Below are positions 1 through 6,657 of a stretch of DNA of 14,221 nt, in pieces. This DNA comes from an uncultured Clostridia bacterium (GTDB lineage: Bacteria > Bacillota > Clostridia > Oscillospirales > Ruminococcaceae). The position numbers and the translations under genes were made by a program. The first letter of the stretch is position 1. Each line of letters opens with the position of its first letter. The notes beneath the pieces were generated by a model that saw nothing but the letters and a program-made list of their open reading frames with translations, was not told the DNA's origin and did not search any database. The stretch is from contig CALLQM010000156.1 in assembly GCA_938014855.1 (NCBI GenBank), forward strand, positions 1-14,221, given 5' to 3'.

Positions 1-10
1 GTTTTTTTAT

Positions 11-352
11 TTAAGAATGATCGCCCAACAGTTTGCGCAGAACCAAAAGACCTTTCATGGTTTTTGGGAATCCGCCCGATGGCGCAACAAGCAGCAGTGC
101 ATGCTCGATTTCCTCCCGTGTACAGCCGCTGTTCAGTGCTTTGAGGATATGCGTGGTCAAGGCATACTCGTTTTGGCAGTCGGTTGACAGCGCAACTTTA
201 ATCAGCCAGCGCGTTTTTTCATCCAGTGGACCGCCTTTTTCGTGGATGAGTTGACCGAAATGTTCATAAGATTCATAAATTTCCTTGTGGTTTGCAACAA
301 AATAATCAAGATTTTGTGTGATTACATCTCGATTTTCAATTTGATCGTGCAT
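11..352 (-). CDS. carboxymuconolactone decarboxylase family protein (AhpD-like fold), CxxC absent
   Basis: A 113-residue cytosolic protein of the carboxymuconolactone decarboxylase (CMD)/AhpD-like all-helical family. The family signature runs from about residue 43 to 95: LDEKTRWLI, then NEYALTTHILKAL, then GCTREEIEHALLL and a Gly-rich turn (SGGF). In thiol-active members the equivalent of residues 61-68 is C-E-Y-C-x-x-x-H. Here it reads N61-E-Y-A64 with H68 kept, so the redox CxxC pair is missing and an AhpD-type peroxidase-reductant role is unlikely. The nearby C59 is out of register. The length is normal for a single-domain member. The ATG at 352 is preceded by a weak AGGG. It lies 110 bp after the membrane protein gene on the same strand, and I see no strong promoter in the gap. 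The family call is secure; the substrate is unknown. Confidence 0.85.
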   Translation of the reverse strand: MHDQIENRDVITQNLDYFVANHKEIYESYEHFGQLIHEKGGPLDEKTRWLIKVALSTDCQNEYALTTHILKALNSGCTREEIEHALLLVAPSGGFPKTMKGLLVLRKLLGDHS

Positions 353-462
353 CGTATTTTACCCTATCTCATGTATTTGCATTCCTGCTTTTTTCTCTAC
401 AAATAGTATGGTTCAGGATGATGCAGATAAACATGTTTTGCAAAAACAATTCAATGTATGAT

Positions 463-891
463 TCAGTCAGCAAGCAGAAATTTGTCATATAAAATTTTTG
501 CAAGAATGCTAAAAATCAATATCAGAATAAAATAAGGCAGTCTTATATGAATCCATTGGATATTGGAAAGATGAAACGAATCAATTAGACCAAGTACAGT
601 AAGGATGATTATAAACGAGGCAAGTATGGTGACTATGAAGAATAGAATTTTCTTCCAAACTTTCATTTTAGAAAGAAAAATTTTTATGATAATTCCTGCA
701 AAGATACCTGATAAAAGCATGGAAGCAAGTTTCAGAACGGTGATTGTGATGATGCCATTGGAAAGGATGAAATCTCCGTGTCCGCGAATGGACTGCACCA
801 CTGCGCCTACAGCATAATACAGCATCATATAATTATATAGAAATAAGAAATGACTGCCGAACAGAATCAGTTTGGATCGTTTTTTGAACAT
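463..891 (-). CDS. small four-helix integral membrane protein, function unknown
   Basis: A 142-residue hydrophobic protein with about four predicted membrane segments, near residues 8-32, 45-72, 82-105 and 117-136. They are separated by short basic loops (for example the stretch around SKMKVWKK). No catalytic motif or signal-peptide cleavage site is evident, and I do not recognise a named family. I chose the ATG at 891 over a TTG twelve bases upstream because GGAGG (plus-strand cctcc at 897-901) sits 5 nt before that ATG and overlaps the would-be TTG start. The gene is visibly more AT-rich than the glycolytic genes beside it. It follows the gpmI terminator, so it probably has its own promoter. 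One candidate is TATAGT (959-964, minus strand), but its -35 box would lie inside the terminator and match poorly. Confidence 0.7.
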   Translation of the reverse strand: MFKKRSKLILFGSHFLFLYNYMMLYYAVGAVVQSIRGHGDFILSNGIITITVLKLASMLLSGIFAGIIIKIFLSKMKVWKKILFFIVTILASFIIILTVLGLIDSFHLSNIQWIHIRLPYFILILIFSILAKILYDKFLLAD

Positions 892-969
892 AAAAGCCTC
901 CAAAGTTGAGAGAATATGTCGTTTAGAGGAAAATATCTCAGAGCAATTTATGCATCATACTATAACACA

Positions 970-1006
970 AAAATGCTCCGTCACGCAATGCGCGACGGAG
1001 CATTTT
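970..1006 (-). terminator. intrinsic terminator of the pgk-tpiA-gpmI operon
   Basis: A perfect 13-bp inverted repeat: arms 970-982 and 994-1006 (core GCTCCGTC/GACGGAGC flanked by A4/T4) around an 11-nt loop. On the minus strand the 3' arm ends in five T residues followed by GTGTT, 11 bases past the gpmI stop codon. In the plus direction there are also four T residues, but no plus-strand gene lies to the left, so termination of gpmI is the relevant role. Confidence 0.88.
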
Positions 1007-1017
1007 CAATGGATTCA

Positions 1018-2535
1018 TTATTCGATAATGGATGTTCCGGTCATCTCTGCGGGCTGAGGCAGACCCAAAATTTTCAGCATGGTAGGAGCAATATCCGCCA
1101 GTTTTCCGCCTTCACGCAGTTTGCAGCCGTCCTGTCCTACGACTAGGAACGGAACAGGGTTGGTGGTGTGAGCGGTAAACGGCGAACCGTCCGTTTCAAA
1201 CATCTGATCGGCGTTGCCGTGATCGGCTGTGATCAGTGCAGTACCGCCCATTTTTTGGATGGCATCAACGGTACGTCCCAAGCAGGTATCGACGGCTTCG
1301 ACCGCTTTGCGGGCGGCGTCAAACACGCCGGTATGTCCAACCATGTCGCAGTTTGCAAAATTAAGAATGATGACGTCATATTTACCCGATGCAATTCTTT
1401 TTTCAATCTCATCGGTGACGAGAAACGCGCTCATTTCCGGCTGGAGGTCATAGGTTGCGACCTTTGGTGATGGAATGAGTGCACGGTCTTCATCTTTATA
1501 CGGGGCTTCAACGCCGCCGTTAAAGAAGAATGTAACATGGGCATATTTTTCGGTTTCCGCAATGCGAAGCTGAGTCAGCCCGTTTTCTGCGATATATTCG
1601 CCAAATGTATTGTTGAGAACCTGCGGTTTAAACGCAACTTGCACGTTTGGCATGGTTGCATCGTACTGAGTCATGCAGACAAAGAATACGTCTTTTTTGC
1701 CGCCTTTGCGCTCAAAACCATCAAATGCAGGGTCAACAATGGTGCGTGTCAGCTCACGAGCGCGATCCGGGCGGAAGTTAAAGAAGATGATCGAATCGCC
1801 GTTCTCTACGGTTGCATCTTTGAGGCAGACGGTCGGCTCAACAAATTCGTCGGTGACTTCTGCGCCGTAGGATTTTTCCATTGCATCCACTGCGGACGCG
1901 TTGTAGTTTCCTTCGCCATTTACAATTGCGTCATAGGCTTTGACCACGCGTTCCCAACGGTTGTCGCGGTCCATTGCATAGTAACGTCCTGTAACAGAAG
2001 CAACTTTGCCAATGCCGATTTTGTTCATTTCGGCTTCTAAATCCGCAATATAATCACGTCCGCTCGTGGGCGGAACATCGCGTCCGTCCATAAAGCAGTG
2101 GACATAAACTTTGCGCAGGCCGGCTTGTTTTGCAAGCTGGAGCAGACCATAGAGATGCGTGTTGTGGCTGTGAACGCCGCCGTCAGAGCACAGCCCCATC
2201 AAATGCAGAGCGGAGTCGTTCTTTTTGCAGTTTTCCACTGCGGCATTCAGCGCATCATTGGCAAAAAATTCGCCGTCTGCAATGGATTTTGTGATGCGGG
2301 TCAGCTCTTGGTAGACGACGCGGCCTGCTCCGATATTGGTGTGTCCAACTTCCGAGTTGCCCATCTGTCCGTCCGGCAGGCCAACATTCATACCGGATGC
2401 GCCAATCAGGGTATGCGGGCAGGTGGCAAACAGGTTGTCGATATTCGGTTTGTTGGCTGCTTTGATCGCGTTGCCATAATCGGAGCGGTTAAAACCGAAT
2501 CCGTCAAGGATAATCAATGCCAATGGTTTTTTCAT
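1018..2535 (-). CDS. gpmI: 2,3-bisphosphoglycerate-independent phosphoglycerate mutase
   Basis: A 505-residue cytosolic enzyme interconverting 3- and 2-phosphoglycerate in lower glycolysis through a phosphoserine intermediate and two Mn ions (alkaline-phosphatase superfamily). Visible landmarks: D11 in LIILDGFG; catalytic S61 in QMGNSEVGHTNIGAGR; the substrate-binding insertion domain (about 75-310) with HCFMDGRDVPPTSG, TGRYYAMDRDNRWERV and FNFRPDRAREL; then the second metal-binding half with NFANCDMVGHTG (D397, H401), TADHGNAD (D438, H439) and HTTNPVP (H456). The length equals the usual ~510 residues. The ATG at 2535 has AGGAGG about 12 nt upstream, a little long. It is the last gene of the operon, 96 bp after tpiA, and is followed by an intrinsic terminator. 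No key residue is missing. Confidence 0.98.
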   Translation of the reverse strand: MKKPLALIILDGFGFNRSDYGNAIKAANKPNIDNLFATCPHTLIGASGMNVGLPDGQMGNSEVGHTNIGAGRVVYQELTRITKSIADGEFFANDALNAAVENCKKNDSALHLMGLCSDGGVHSHNTHLYGLLQLAKQAGLRKVYVHCFMDGRDVPPTSGRDYIADLEAEMNKIGIGKVASVTGRYYAMDRDNRWERVVKAYDAIVNGEGNYNASAVDAMEKSYGAEVTDEFVEPTVCLKDATVENGDSIIFFNFRPDRARELTRTIVDPAFDGFERKGGKKDVFFVCMTQYDATMPNVQVAFKPQVLNNTFGEYIAENGLTQLRIAETEKYAHVTFFFNGGVEAPYKDEDRALIPSPKVATYDLQPEMSAFLVTDEIEKRIASGKYDVIILNFANCDMVGHTGVFDAARKAVEAVDTCLGRTVDAIQKMGGTALITADHGNADQMFETDGSPFTAHTTNPVPFLVVGQDGCKLREGGKLADIAPTMLKILGLPQPAEMTGTSIIE

Positions 2536-2601
2536 TCTACTATTGTTCCTCCTATATTCGGAAACTGCCGATACACGGCAAGCATCCAGGTTGAGAGATA
2601 A

Positions 2602-2622
2602 CGGCCGCTTTGTTTGCGGCCG
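2602..2622 (-). other. intercistronic GC hairpin between tpiA and gpmI
   Basis: Perfect 7-bp arms CGGCCGC/GCGGCCG (2602-2608 and 2616-2622) with a 7-nt loop, starting 9 bases past the tpiA stop. No T-run follows on the minus strand, so it is unlikely to end transcription fully. A role in protecting the 3' end of the upstream message or in RNA processing is inference. Confidence 0.6.
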
Positions 2623-2631
2623 GTGGGATTC

Positions 2632-3399
2632 TTATTTGGAAGCGGCGTTGATAATGGCTGTAAAATCGGGAGCTTTCAAAGCTGCGCCGCCGATCAGTCC
2701 GCCGTCAACGTCGGGCTGTGCAAGCAGTTCTTCCGCATTTTTCGGGTTCATAGAGCCGCCGTACTGAATGGTCAACGCATCTGCAGAGCTTTGGTCATAC
2801 AGTTTTGCAGCGACGGTGCGGATGTAGTGGCAGACCTCGTTTGCCTGCTGTGCGGTAGCGGTTTTGCCCGTTCCGATTGCCCAAACAGGTTCATAAGCGA
2901 TGATGATGTTTTTCAGTTCCTCTTTGGAAACGCCAACCAGCGCGGCTTTGGTCTGCATGCCGACGATTTCTTCGGTGATGCCGGCTTCGCGCTGTTCGAG
3001 CAGTTCGCCAACGCAGAGAATCACTTTTAAACCGCTGTCAAGTGCCGCACGTACGCGCTGATTTACGGTGGTGTCGGTTTCGCCGAAGTACTGACGGCGC
3101 TCGCTATGGCCGATTACAACATATTCAACGCCCATTTCAGCAAGCATGTCCGCAGAGATCTCGCCGGTAAATGCGCCTGATTTTGCCCAGTGGCAGTTTT
3201 CTGCACCGACTTTGATGTTGGTGCCGTTTGTCGCATCCAGCGCCGTTTCCAAGTTGGTAAAGGGGACGCAGATGACCACGCCGCAGCCGGCGTCTTTCAC
3301 CATAGGAACCAGCTCTGTGATGAGCGCTTTTGCTTCCGGACGAGTTTTGTTCATTTTCCAGTTACCTGCAATCACTGCCTGACGAAGTGTCTTATTCAT
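2632..3399 (-). CDS. tpiA: triosephosphate isomerase
   Basis: A 255-residue TIM barrel interconverting dihydroxyacetone phosphate and glyceraldehyde 3-phosphate. It shows the N-terminal AGNWKMNKT with K15, the active-site loop YVVIGHSERRQYFGET with catalytic H98, AYEPVWAIGTGKTA with catalytic base E170, and the C-terminal phosphate-binding YGGSMNP and DGGLIGGAALK. The length fits the family (~250). Two in-frame ATGs lie six bases apart (3405 and 3399). AAAGGAG (plus-strand 3409-3415) is 3 nt from the first and 9 nt from the second, so I annotate the second. It is the middle gene of the glycolytic operon, bounded by GC hairpins on both sides. Confidence 0.98.
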   Translation of the reverse strand: MNKTLRQAVIAGNWKMNKTRPEAKALITELVPMVKDAGCGVVICVPFTNLETALDATNGTNIKVGAENCHWAKSGAFTGEISADMLAEMGVEYVVIGHSERRQYFGETDTTVNQRVRAALDSGLKVILCVGELLEQREAGITEEIVGMQTKAALVGVSKEELKNIIIAYEPVWAIGTGKTATAQQANEVCHYIRTVAAKLYDQSSADALTIQYGGSMNPKNAEELLAQPDVDGGLIGGAALKAPDFTAIINAASK

Positions 3400-3449
3400 T
3401 ACCATTCGCTCCTTTAATTTAAATTGATCTGTCTACATTCAGTAAGAAA

Positions 3450-3470
3450 GGCGGGGCAAGCCGCCCCGCC
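3450..3470 (-). other. intercistronic GC hairpin between pgk and tpiA, possible attenuator
   Basis: Perfect 8-bp arms GGCGGGGC/GCCCCGCC (3450-3457, 3463-3470) with a 5-nt loop, 9 bases past the pgk stop. On the minus strand it is followed by a weak, interrupted T-rich stretch (TTTCTT). Partial termination or 3'-end protection of the pgk message are both possible. The hairpin is seen in the sequence; the role is inferred. Confidence 0.6.
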
Positions 3471-3479
3471 CCCAAAACA

Positions 3480-4673
3480 TTATTTATCGTTGAGAGCTGC
3501 GATACCGGGAAGTTCCAGTCCTTCGAGGAATTCAAGGGATGCGCCGCCGCCGGTGGAAATATGGGTCATCTGATCGCCAAATCCAAGCTTGGTGACCGCC
3601 GCAGCAGAGTCGCCGCCGCCGATGATGCTGATTGCACCGCTGTGCGCAACCGCTGTTGCAACTTTCAAAGTTCCGTTTGCGAAACGCTCGAATTCGAACA
3701 CGCCCATTGGTCCGTTCCAAACAACGGTGCCTGCGCCTTTGATGGCGTTGCAGAACAGTTCCACGGTTTTCGGGCCGATATCCATGCCCATCCAGCCGTC
3801 CGGAATGCCGGCAGAAGCGTCCACGGTTTTCATTTCGCAGTTGGCATCAAATTTATCGCCGCATACAGTATCGAGCGGCAGAAGCAGATCGACGCCGCGT
3901 TCTTTCGCTTTTGCTACCATTTCTTTTGCCATTTCCACTTTGTCGTCTTCACACAGAGAATTACCGATTGCATAGCCCTGTGCTTTTGCAAAGGTATAAG
4001 CCATGCCGCCGCCGACAATCAAGGTGTCTACTTTTTCCAGCAGATTGTTGATGACGCCGATCTTGTCCGAAACTTTTGCGCCGCCGAGGATTGCAACGAA
4101 CGGACGCTTCGGATCGGAAAGCGCTTTGCCCATGATGGTGATTTCTTTTTGAATTAAGTAACCGCAGACTGCAGGCAGATGTTCCGCCACGCCGGCAGTG
4201 GAAGCATGCGCACGGTGAGCAGTGCCGAATGCGTCGTTTACATAGATTTCAGCAAGGGATGCGAATGCTTTGGCAAGTTCCGGATTGTTTTTGGTTTCGC
4301 CTGCTTCAAAGCGGACGTTTTCCAACAGGAGCAGTTCGCCCGGTTTCAGAGCGGCTGCTTTTGCTTTTGCATCTTCGCCGACAACGTCTTTTGCCATTGT
4401 AACCGGTTTGCCCAGCAGTTCGCTCAGGCGGGCCGCAACCGGAGGCATGGAGAATTCGGGCTTAAATTCGCCCTTTGGTCTGCCAAGGTGAGAGCACAGG
4501 ATGACTGCCGCGTTATGCTCAAGCAGATACTTGATGGTCGGCAGTGCCGCAACGATGCGCTTATCACTGCTGATTACGCCGTCCTTAATCGGAACGTTGA
4601 AATCACAGCGGATCAAGACTTTTTTGCCCGCAACGTCAATATCTTCAACGGATTTTTTGTTGTAAGAGGTCAT
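3480..4673 (-). CDS. pgk: phosphoglycerate kinase
   Basis: A 397-residue two-domain cytosolic kinase transferring phosphate from 1,3-bisphosphoglycerate to ADP, the first substrate-level ATP-forming step of glycolysis. Substrate-domain motifs: IRCDFNVP (22-28), SHLGRPKG (61-68), ENVRFEAGE (118-126), NDAFGTAHRAHAS (146-158). Nucleotide-domain motifs: LGGAKVSDK (196-204), VGGGMAYTF, VVWNGPMGVFEFE (317-329), IIGGGDSAAAV and HISTGGGASLEFLEG. The length matches the ~395 typical of the family. The frame is open to an ATG at 4760, but that would start almost at the predicted transcription start. The ATG at 4673 has AAGGGTGG 7 nt upstream and aligns with known N-termini. It is the first gene of the operon. 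No gapA lies next to it; degV and a terminator occupy the upstream position. Confidence 0.98.
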   Translation of the reverse strand: MTSYNKKSVEDIDVAGKKVLIRCDFNVPIKDGVISSDKRIVAALPTIKYLLEHNAAVILCSHLGRPKGEFKPEFSMPPVAARLSELLGKPVTMAKDVVGEDAKAKAAALKPGELLLLENVRFEAGETKNNPELAKAFASLAEIYVNDAFGTAHRAHASTAGVAEHLPAVCGYLIQKEITIMGKALSDPKRPFVAILGGAKVSDKIGVINNLLEKVDTLIVGGGMAYTFAKAQGYAIGNSLCEDDKVEMAKEMVAKAKERGVDLLLPLDTVCGDKFDANCEMKTVDASAGIPDGWMGMDIGPKTVELFCNAIKGAGTVVWNGPMGVFEFERFANGTLKVATAVAHSGAISIIGGGDSAAAVTKLGFGDQMTHISTGGGASLEFLEGLELPGIAALNDK

Positions 4674-4763
4674 GAGAATGCCACCCTTTCGTTTTATCTG
4701 AATGAATGATACACAAGGAAATACGGAACTGATGCTTGTTAAATCAACATCAATCTGCATTTT

Positions 4764-4792
4764 ATTTTAATCTATCATTTGCGTTTTTGCAA
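4764..4792 (-). promoter_or_regulatory. sigma-A-type promoter of the pgk-tpiA-gpmI operon
   Basis: On the minus strand, -35 TTGCAA (4787-4792; 4 of 6 consensus bases) and -10 TAAAAT (4764-4769; 5 of 6) are separated by exactly 17 nt. Predicted initiation near 4757 would give a leader of about 80 nt before the pgk ATG at 4673. It lies downstream of the degV terminator in the direction of transcription, consistent with an independent glycolytic operon. No clear operator palindrome is visible in the leader. Confidence 0.6.
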
Positions 4793-4912
4793 GTGTTTTC
4801 CTGTATTTCAGCGAAGCTTTGGCAGTTTCTATGCAAGAAAACTACAAAAAAGATTTCCTCTTTATAAAATGTGCCGCTTTTGATTCAAAATACAACAAAA
4901 TGTATGCAGATC

Positions 4913-4950
4913 AAAAAAACAGCCTGTTTCATTGACGAAAAGGCTGTTTT
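4913..4950 (-). terminator. intrinsic terminator after degV
   Basis: Arms AAAACAGCCT (4916-4925) and AGGCTGTTTT (4941-4950) are extended inward by TTTC/GAAA (4927-4930, 4937-4940) after a one-base G bulge, leaving a 6-nt loop. On the minus strand the stem runs into a seven-T tract (4913-4919). It begins 24 bases past the degV stop, insulating trmL-degV from the glycolytic operon. Confidence 0.9.
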
Positions 4951-4973
4951 GCTCGGTTACTCGTGTCTGCCGG

Positions 4974-5906
4974 TCAGCATGAGAGAAAATCTTTTTCGCA
5001 GGCGCGGGTATGGAAACGCTTTTCGCCGCGTACAATGATGCCCACAACTTTGGGGCCGGAATTGATGGTGATGGATGCTCCCGCGCGGAAAGTCATCTTG
5101 GGCGCATGTCCGAATTTTTTTGATGCGGCTTTGCGCATCTCTTCGCCGTATTGCTCGACAGAGCCATAAATAATCGAAATCGGCGCTTTTTTGTCCGCAC
5201 AGCGCTCAAAAGCGCGCTCCACGATATGGGTCACCACGTTTTTATCGCCGCGCACCTTCTCCACCACGGTCGTTTTTCCATCAATGATGGAAATGATCGG
5301 GCGCAGACCCAGCATGTCTCCGACGAAAGCCGCCGCCGCAGGGATGCGTCCGGATTTTTTTGCGTATTCCAGCGAATAAGCCGCGAAATAGATTTCGGAT
5401 GTCGAAAAATAGTCCTCGAGATATTCCACGATTTCAGCCGCTGTTTTTCCGGATTTGATCATTTTGGATGATTCGATCAGCGGATAGCCGTAGCCAAACG
5501 AATAGGAACCGGAATCAAGCACCACGATGTTGAGTTTGCCCTGTGCCTGCGGATTTTCTTCAAAAAAGTTCTTTTTGGCAAGCACGGCCGCCTGAAACAT
5601 GCTCGACCCGGCGGAAGTGATTGTGACGTTGATGATGTCGGTGTATCCGTTGTGGAATGCGTCTTCGTAAGCCTGCTGATAGGTCATCGGCAGGATATGA
5701 CTGGTGGACGGCAGTTCTTTTGCGGCCGCCAGCCGATCGTAGAATTCAGCCGTTGTGAAATCGACACGCTCAAAGTAGCCGTTCCCATCAATGGTGATTG
5801 GAATGGGCAGCATGATGATGCCGCTTTCCTGCAGATCGGCATCGGTAATATCACTGGCGGAATCCGTTAATAAAAGGATTTTCTGATCGTTTTTTTTCTT
5901 TGCCAT
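4974..5906 (-). CDS. DegV family protein (fatty-acid-binding, FakB-like)
   Basis: A 310-residue two-domain DegV/FakB-type protein. Members hold one fatty acid in a buried tunnel; in Firmicutes they can hand exogenous fatty acids to the kinase FakA for phosphorylation and membrane lipid synthesis. Landmarks: LLTDSASDI near the start (12-20), ELPSTSHILP (64-73, fatty-acid carboxylate-binding Thr/Ser region), the variant Ser-rich loop TITSAGSSMFQAA (95-107), VVLDSGS (128-134), KKSGRIPA (183-190), and the C-terminal RAGASITINSGPKVVG (274-289). In most relatives the last motif reads HxGP; here the His position is N282. The ATG at 5906 has AAGGAG 7 nt upstream; an extended frame to 5948 would overlap trmL and lacks a ribosome site. 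It starts 19 bp after trmL and is very likely cotranscribed with it. Which paralogue role it plays is not shown. Confidence 0.92.
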   Translation of the reverse strand: MAKKKNDQKILLLTDSASDITDADLQESGIIMLPIPITIDGNGYFERVDFTTAEFYDRLAAAKELPSTSHILPMTYQQAYEDAFHNGYTDIINVTITSAGSSMFQAAVLAKKNFFEENPQAQGKLNIVVLDSGSYSFGYGYPLIESSKMIKSGKTAAEIVEYLEDYFSTSEIYFAAYSLEYAKKSGRIPAAAAFVGDMLGLRPIISIIDGKTTVVEKVRGDKNVVTHIVERAFERCADKKAPISIIYGSVEQYGEEMRKAASKKFGHAPKMTFRAGASITINSGPKVVGIIVRGEKRFHTRACEKDFLSC

Positions 5907-5925
5907 GCATATTCTCCTTGTCCTG

Positions 5926-6441
5926 TTACAAGTCCTGTGCTGGCTCATCCCAGCGGTATTTGGTTAGCTGTCCATGGTTTTTGAGTGCAGGGAATCCCCA
6001 CTGCCGCAAGGTTTCATAAGCGGCAACCGCAACCGTATTTGACAGATTGAGACTGCGTGCATTCTGAATCATCGGCAGGCGCACGCACTGCTCCGGATTG
6101 TCATGAAGGAGCGATTCCGGCAAACCGGCATCTTCCCGGCCAAACACCAAATAGGCATTGTCGGGATAATTGATATCGGTATAAGTGTGGGGCGCTTTGG
6201 TGGTGAAAAAGTAAAAGTCACCTTTATTCTTTTCAAAAAATTCTTGTGTATTTTGATACATCGTGATGTCCAATAGATGCCAATAATCAAGTCCTGCACG
6301 CTTGAGCTTGGAATCGGTCACCTGAAAGCCAAGCGGCCCAACCAAATGCAGGCGCGCTCCGGTGGCGGCGCAGGTGCGGGCAATGTTGCCCGTGTTTTGT
6401 GGGATTTGCGGTTCGATCAATACAATATTTAAAGTCGACAT
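5926..6441 (-). CDS. trmL: tRNA (cytidine/uridine-34 2'-O)-methyltransferase
   Basis: A 171-residue SPOUT-superfamily enzyme (TrmL/CspR/YibK type) that methylates the ribose 2'-OH of the wobble nucleotide in certain tRNA-Leu isoacceptors, acting as a dimer with a trefoil-knotted SAM site. Diagnostic stretches: IVLIEPQIPQNTGNIARTCAATGA (6-29, with N16 and R22), DSKLKRAGLDYW (43-54), YLVFGREDAGLP (97-108) and the knot RLPM...ARSLNLSNTVAVAAYE (121-143). It is slightly longer than the ~157-residue E. coli enzyme because of a C-terminal tail. The ribosome site is weak (GGTGA 3 nt upstream of the ATG). It is the first gene of the trmL-degV unit and diverges from the phage operon. Confidence 0.95.
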   Translation of the reverse strand: MSTLNIVLIEPQIPQNTGNIARTCAATGARLHLVGPLGFQVTDSKLKRAGLDYWHLLDITMYQNTQEFFEKNKGDFYFFTTKAPHTYTDINYPDNAYLVFGREDAGLPESLLHDNPEQCVRLPMIQNARSLNLSNTVAVAAYETLRQWGFPALKNHGQLTKYRWDEPAQDL

Positions 6442-6476
6442 AGTTCACCAAGTTTCAGGATGGCGGAAGTCATCCG

Positions 6477-6489
6477 AATTGTAACAATT
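6477..6489. promoter_or_regulatory. 13-bp inverted repeat, possible operator in the trmL leader
   Basis: Arms AATTGT/ACAATT around a single central A (6477-6489), just downstream of the predicted trmL -10 box on the minus strand. The position would suit a repressor site affecting trmL-degV, or an element facing the phage operon. It is short and AT-rich, so chance occurrence is quite possible. Confidence 0.25.
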
Positions 6490-6503
6490 GTTTCTTTGCT
6501 ACT

Positions 6504-6533
6504 AATTTACCATTTGTGTGGCATGTCCGTCAA
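6504..6533 (-). promoter_or_regulatory. probable promoter of trmL-degV
   Basis: On the minus strand, -35 TTGACG (6528-6533; 5 of 6 consensus) and -10 TAAATT (6504-6509; 4 of 6) with an 18-nt spacer. Predicted initiation near 6497 gives a leader of about 55 nt before the trmL ATG. I found no comparably good plus-strand promoter for the phage genes in the same 216-bp gap. Confidence 0.45.
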
Positions 6534-6541
6534 GTGCAGGG

Positions 6542-6657
6542 GCTTTAATTTTCTGTAAATATATGAATTTTCAGAATAATTTTGAATTTTTCTTATTTAT
6601 TTGCAAAAAAGCGGAAAATTTGTCGGTTTTTGCAGGATGGGTGAAAGGAGGCTGGGT
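6542..6657 (+). other. host-phage junction, AT-rich leader of the phage operon with ribosome site
   Basis: This stretch between the trmL promoter and the terminase gene is strongly AT-rich up to about 6610, and no consensus plus-strand promoter stands out. It ends in AAAGGAGG (6644-6651), 6 nt before the ATG at 6658, which decides the terminase small subunit start over an in-frame ATG at 6637 and a TTG at 6601. The change from host to phage genes must fall here. No attachment-site repeat can be recognised without seeing the other end of the element. Confidence 0.4.

Noticed and set aside
353..462. Promoter in the gap upstream of the CMD-family gene.
   Set aside because: Only weak box combinations (for example TTTATC, 17 nt, TACTAT) are present, too poor to annotate.
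3561..4157. Long plus-strand open frames opposite pgk (and similar ones opposite gpmI at 1537-2040 and 2098-2601).
   Set aside because: These are shadows of highly conserved glycolytic genes and give no recognisable protein.
4674..4760. N-terminal extension of pgk from the ATG at 4760.
   Set aside because: It would be nearly leaderless relative to the predicted promoter, does not match phosphoglycerate kinase N-termini, and a better ribosome site precedes 4673.
5907..5948. N-terminal extension of degV to 5948.
   Set aside because: It would overlap the trmL stop region and has no ribosome site, while AAGGAG sits correctly for 5906.
6601..6657. TTG (6601) or ATG (6637) as the start of the terminase small subunit.
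   Set aside because: AAAGGAGG with a 6-nt spacer points to 6658; the extra residues are not family-like.
6442..6657. Left attachment site of the phage element.
   Set aside because: An att core can only be recognised by a matching repeat at the other end, which is outside the window, and no tRNA gene is present here.
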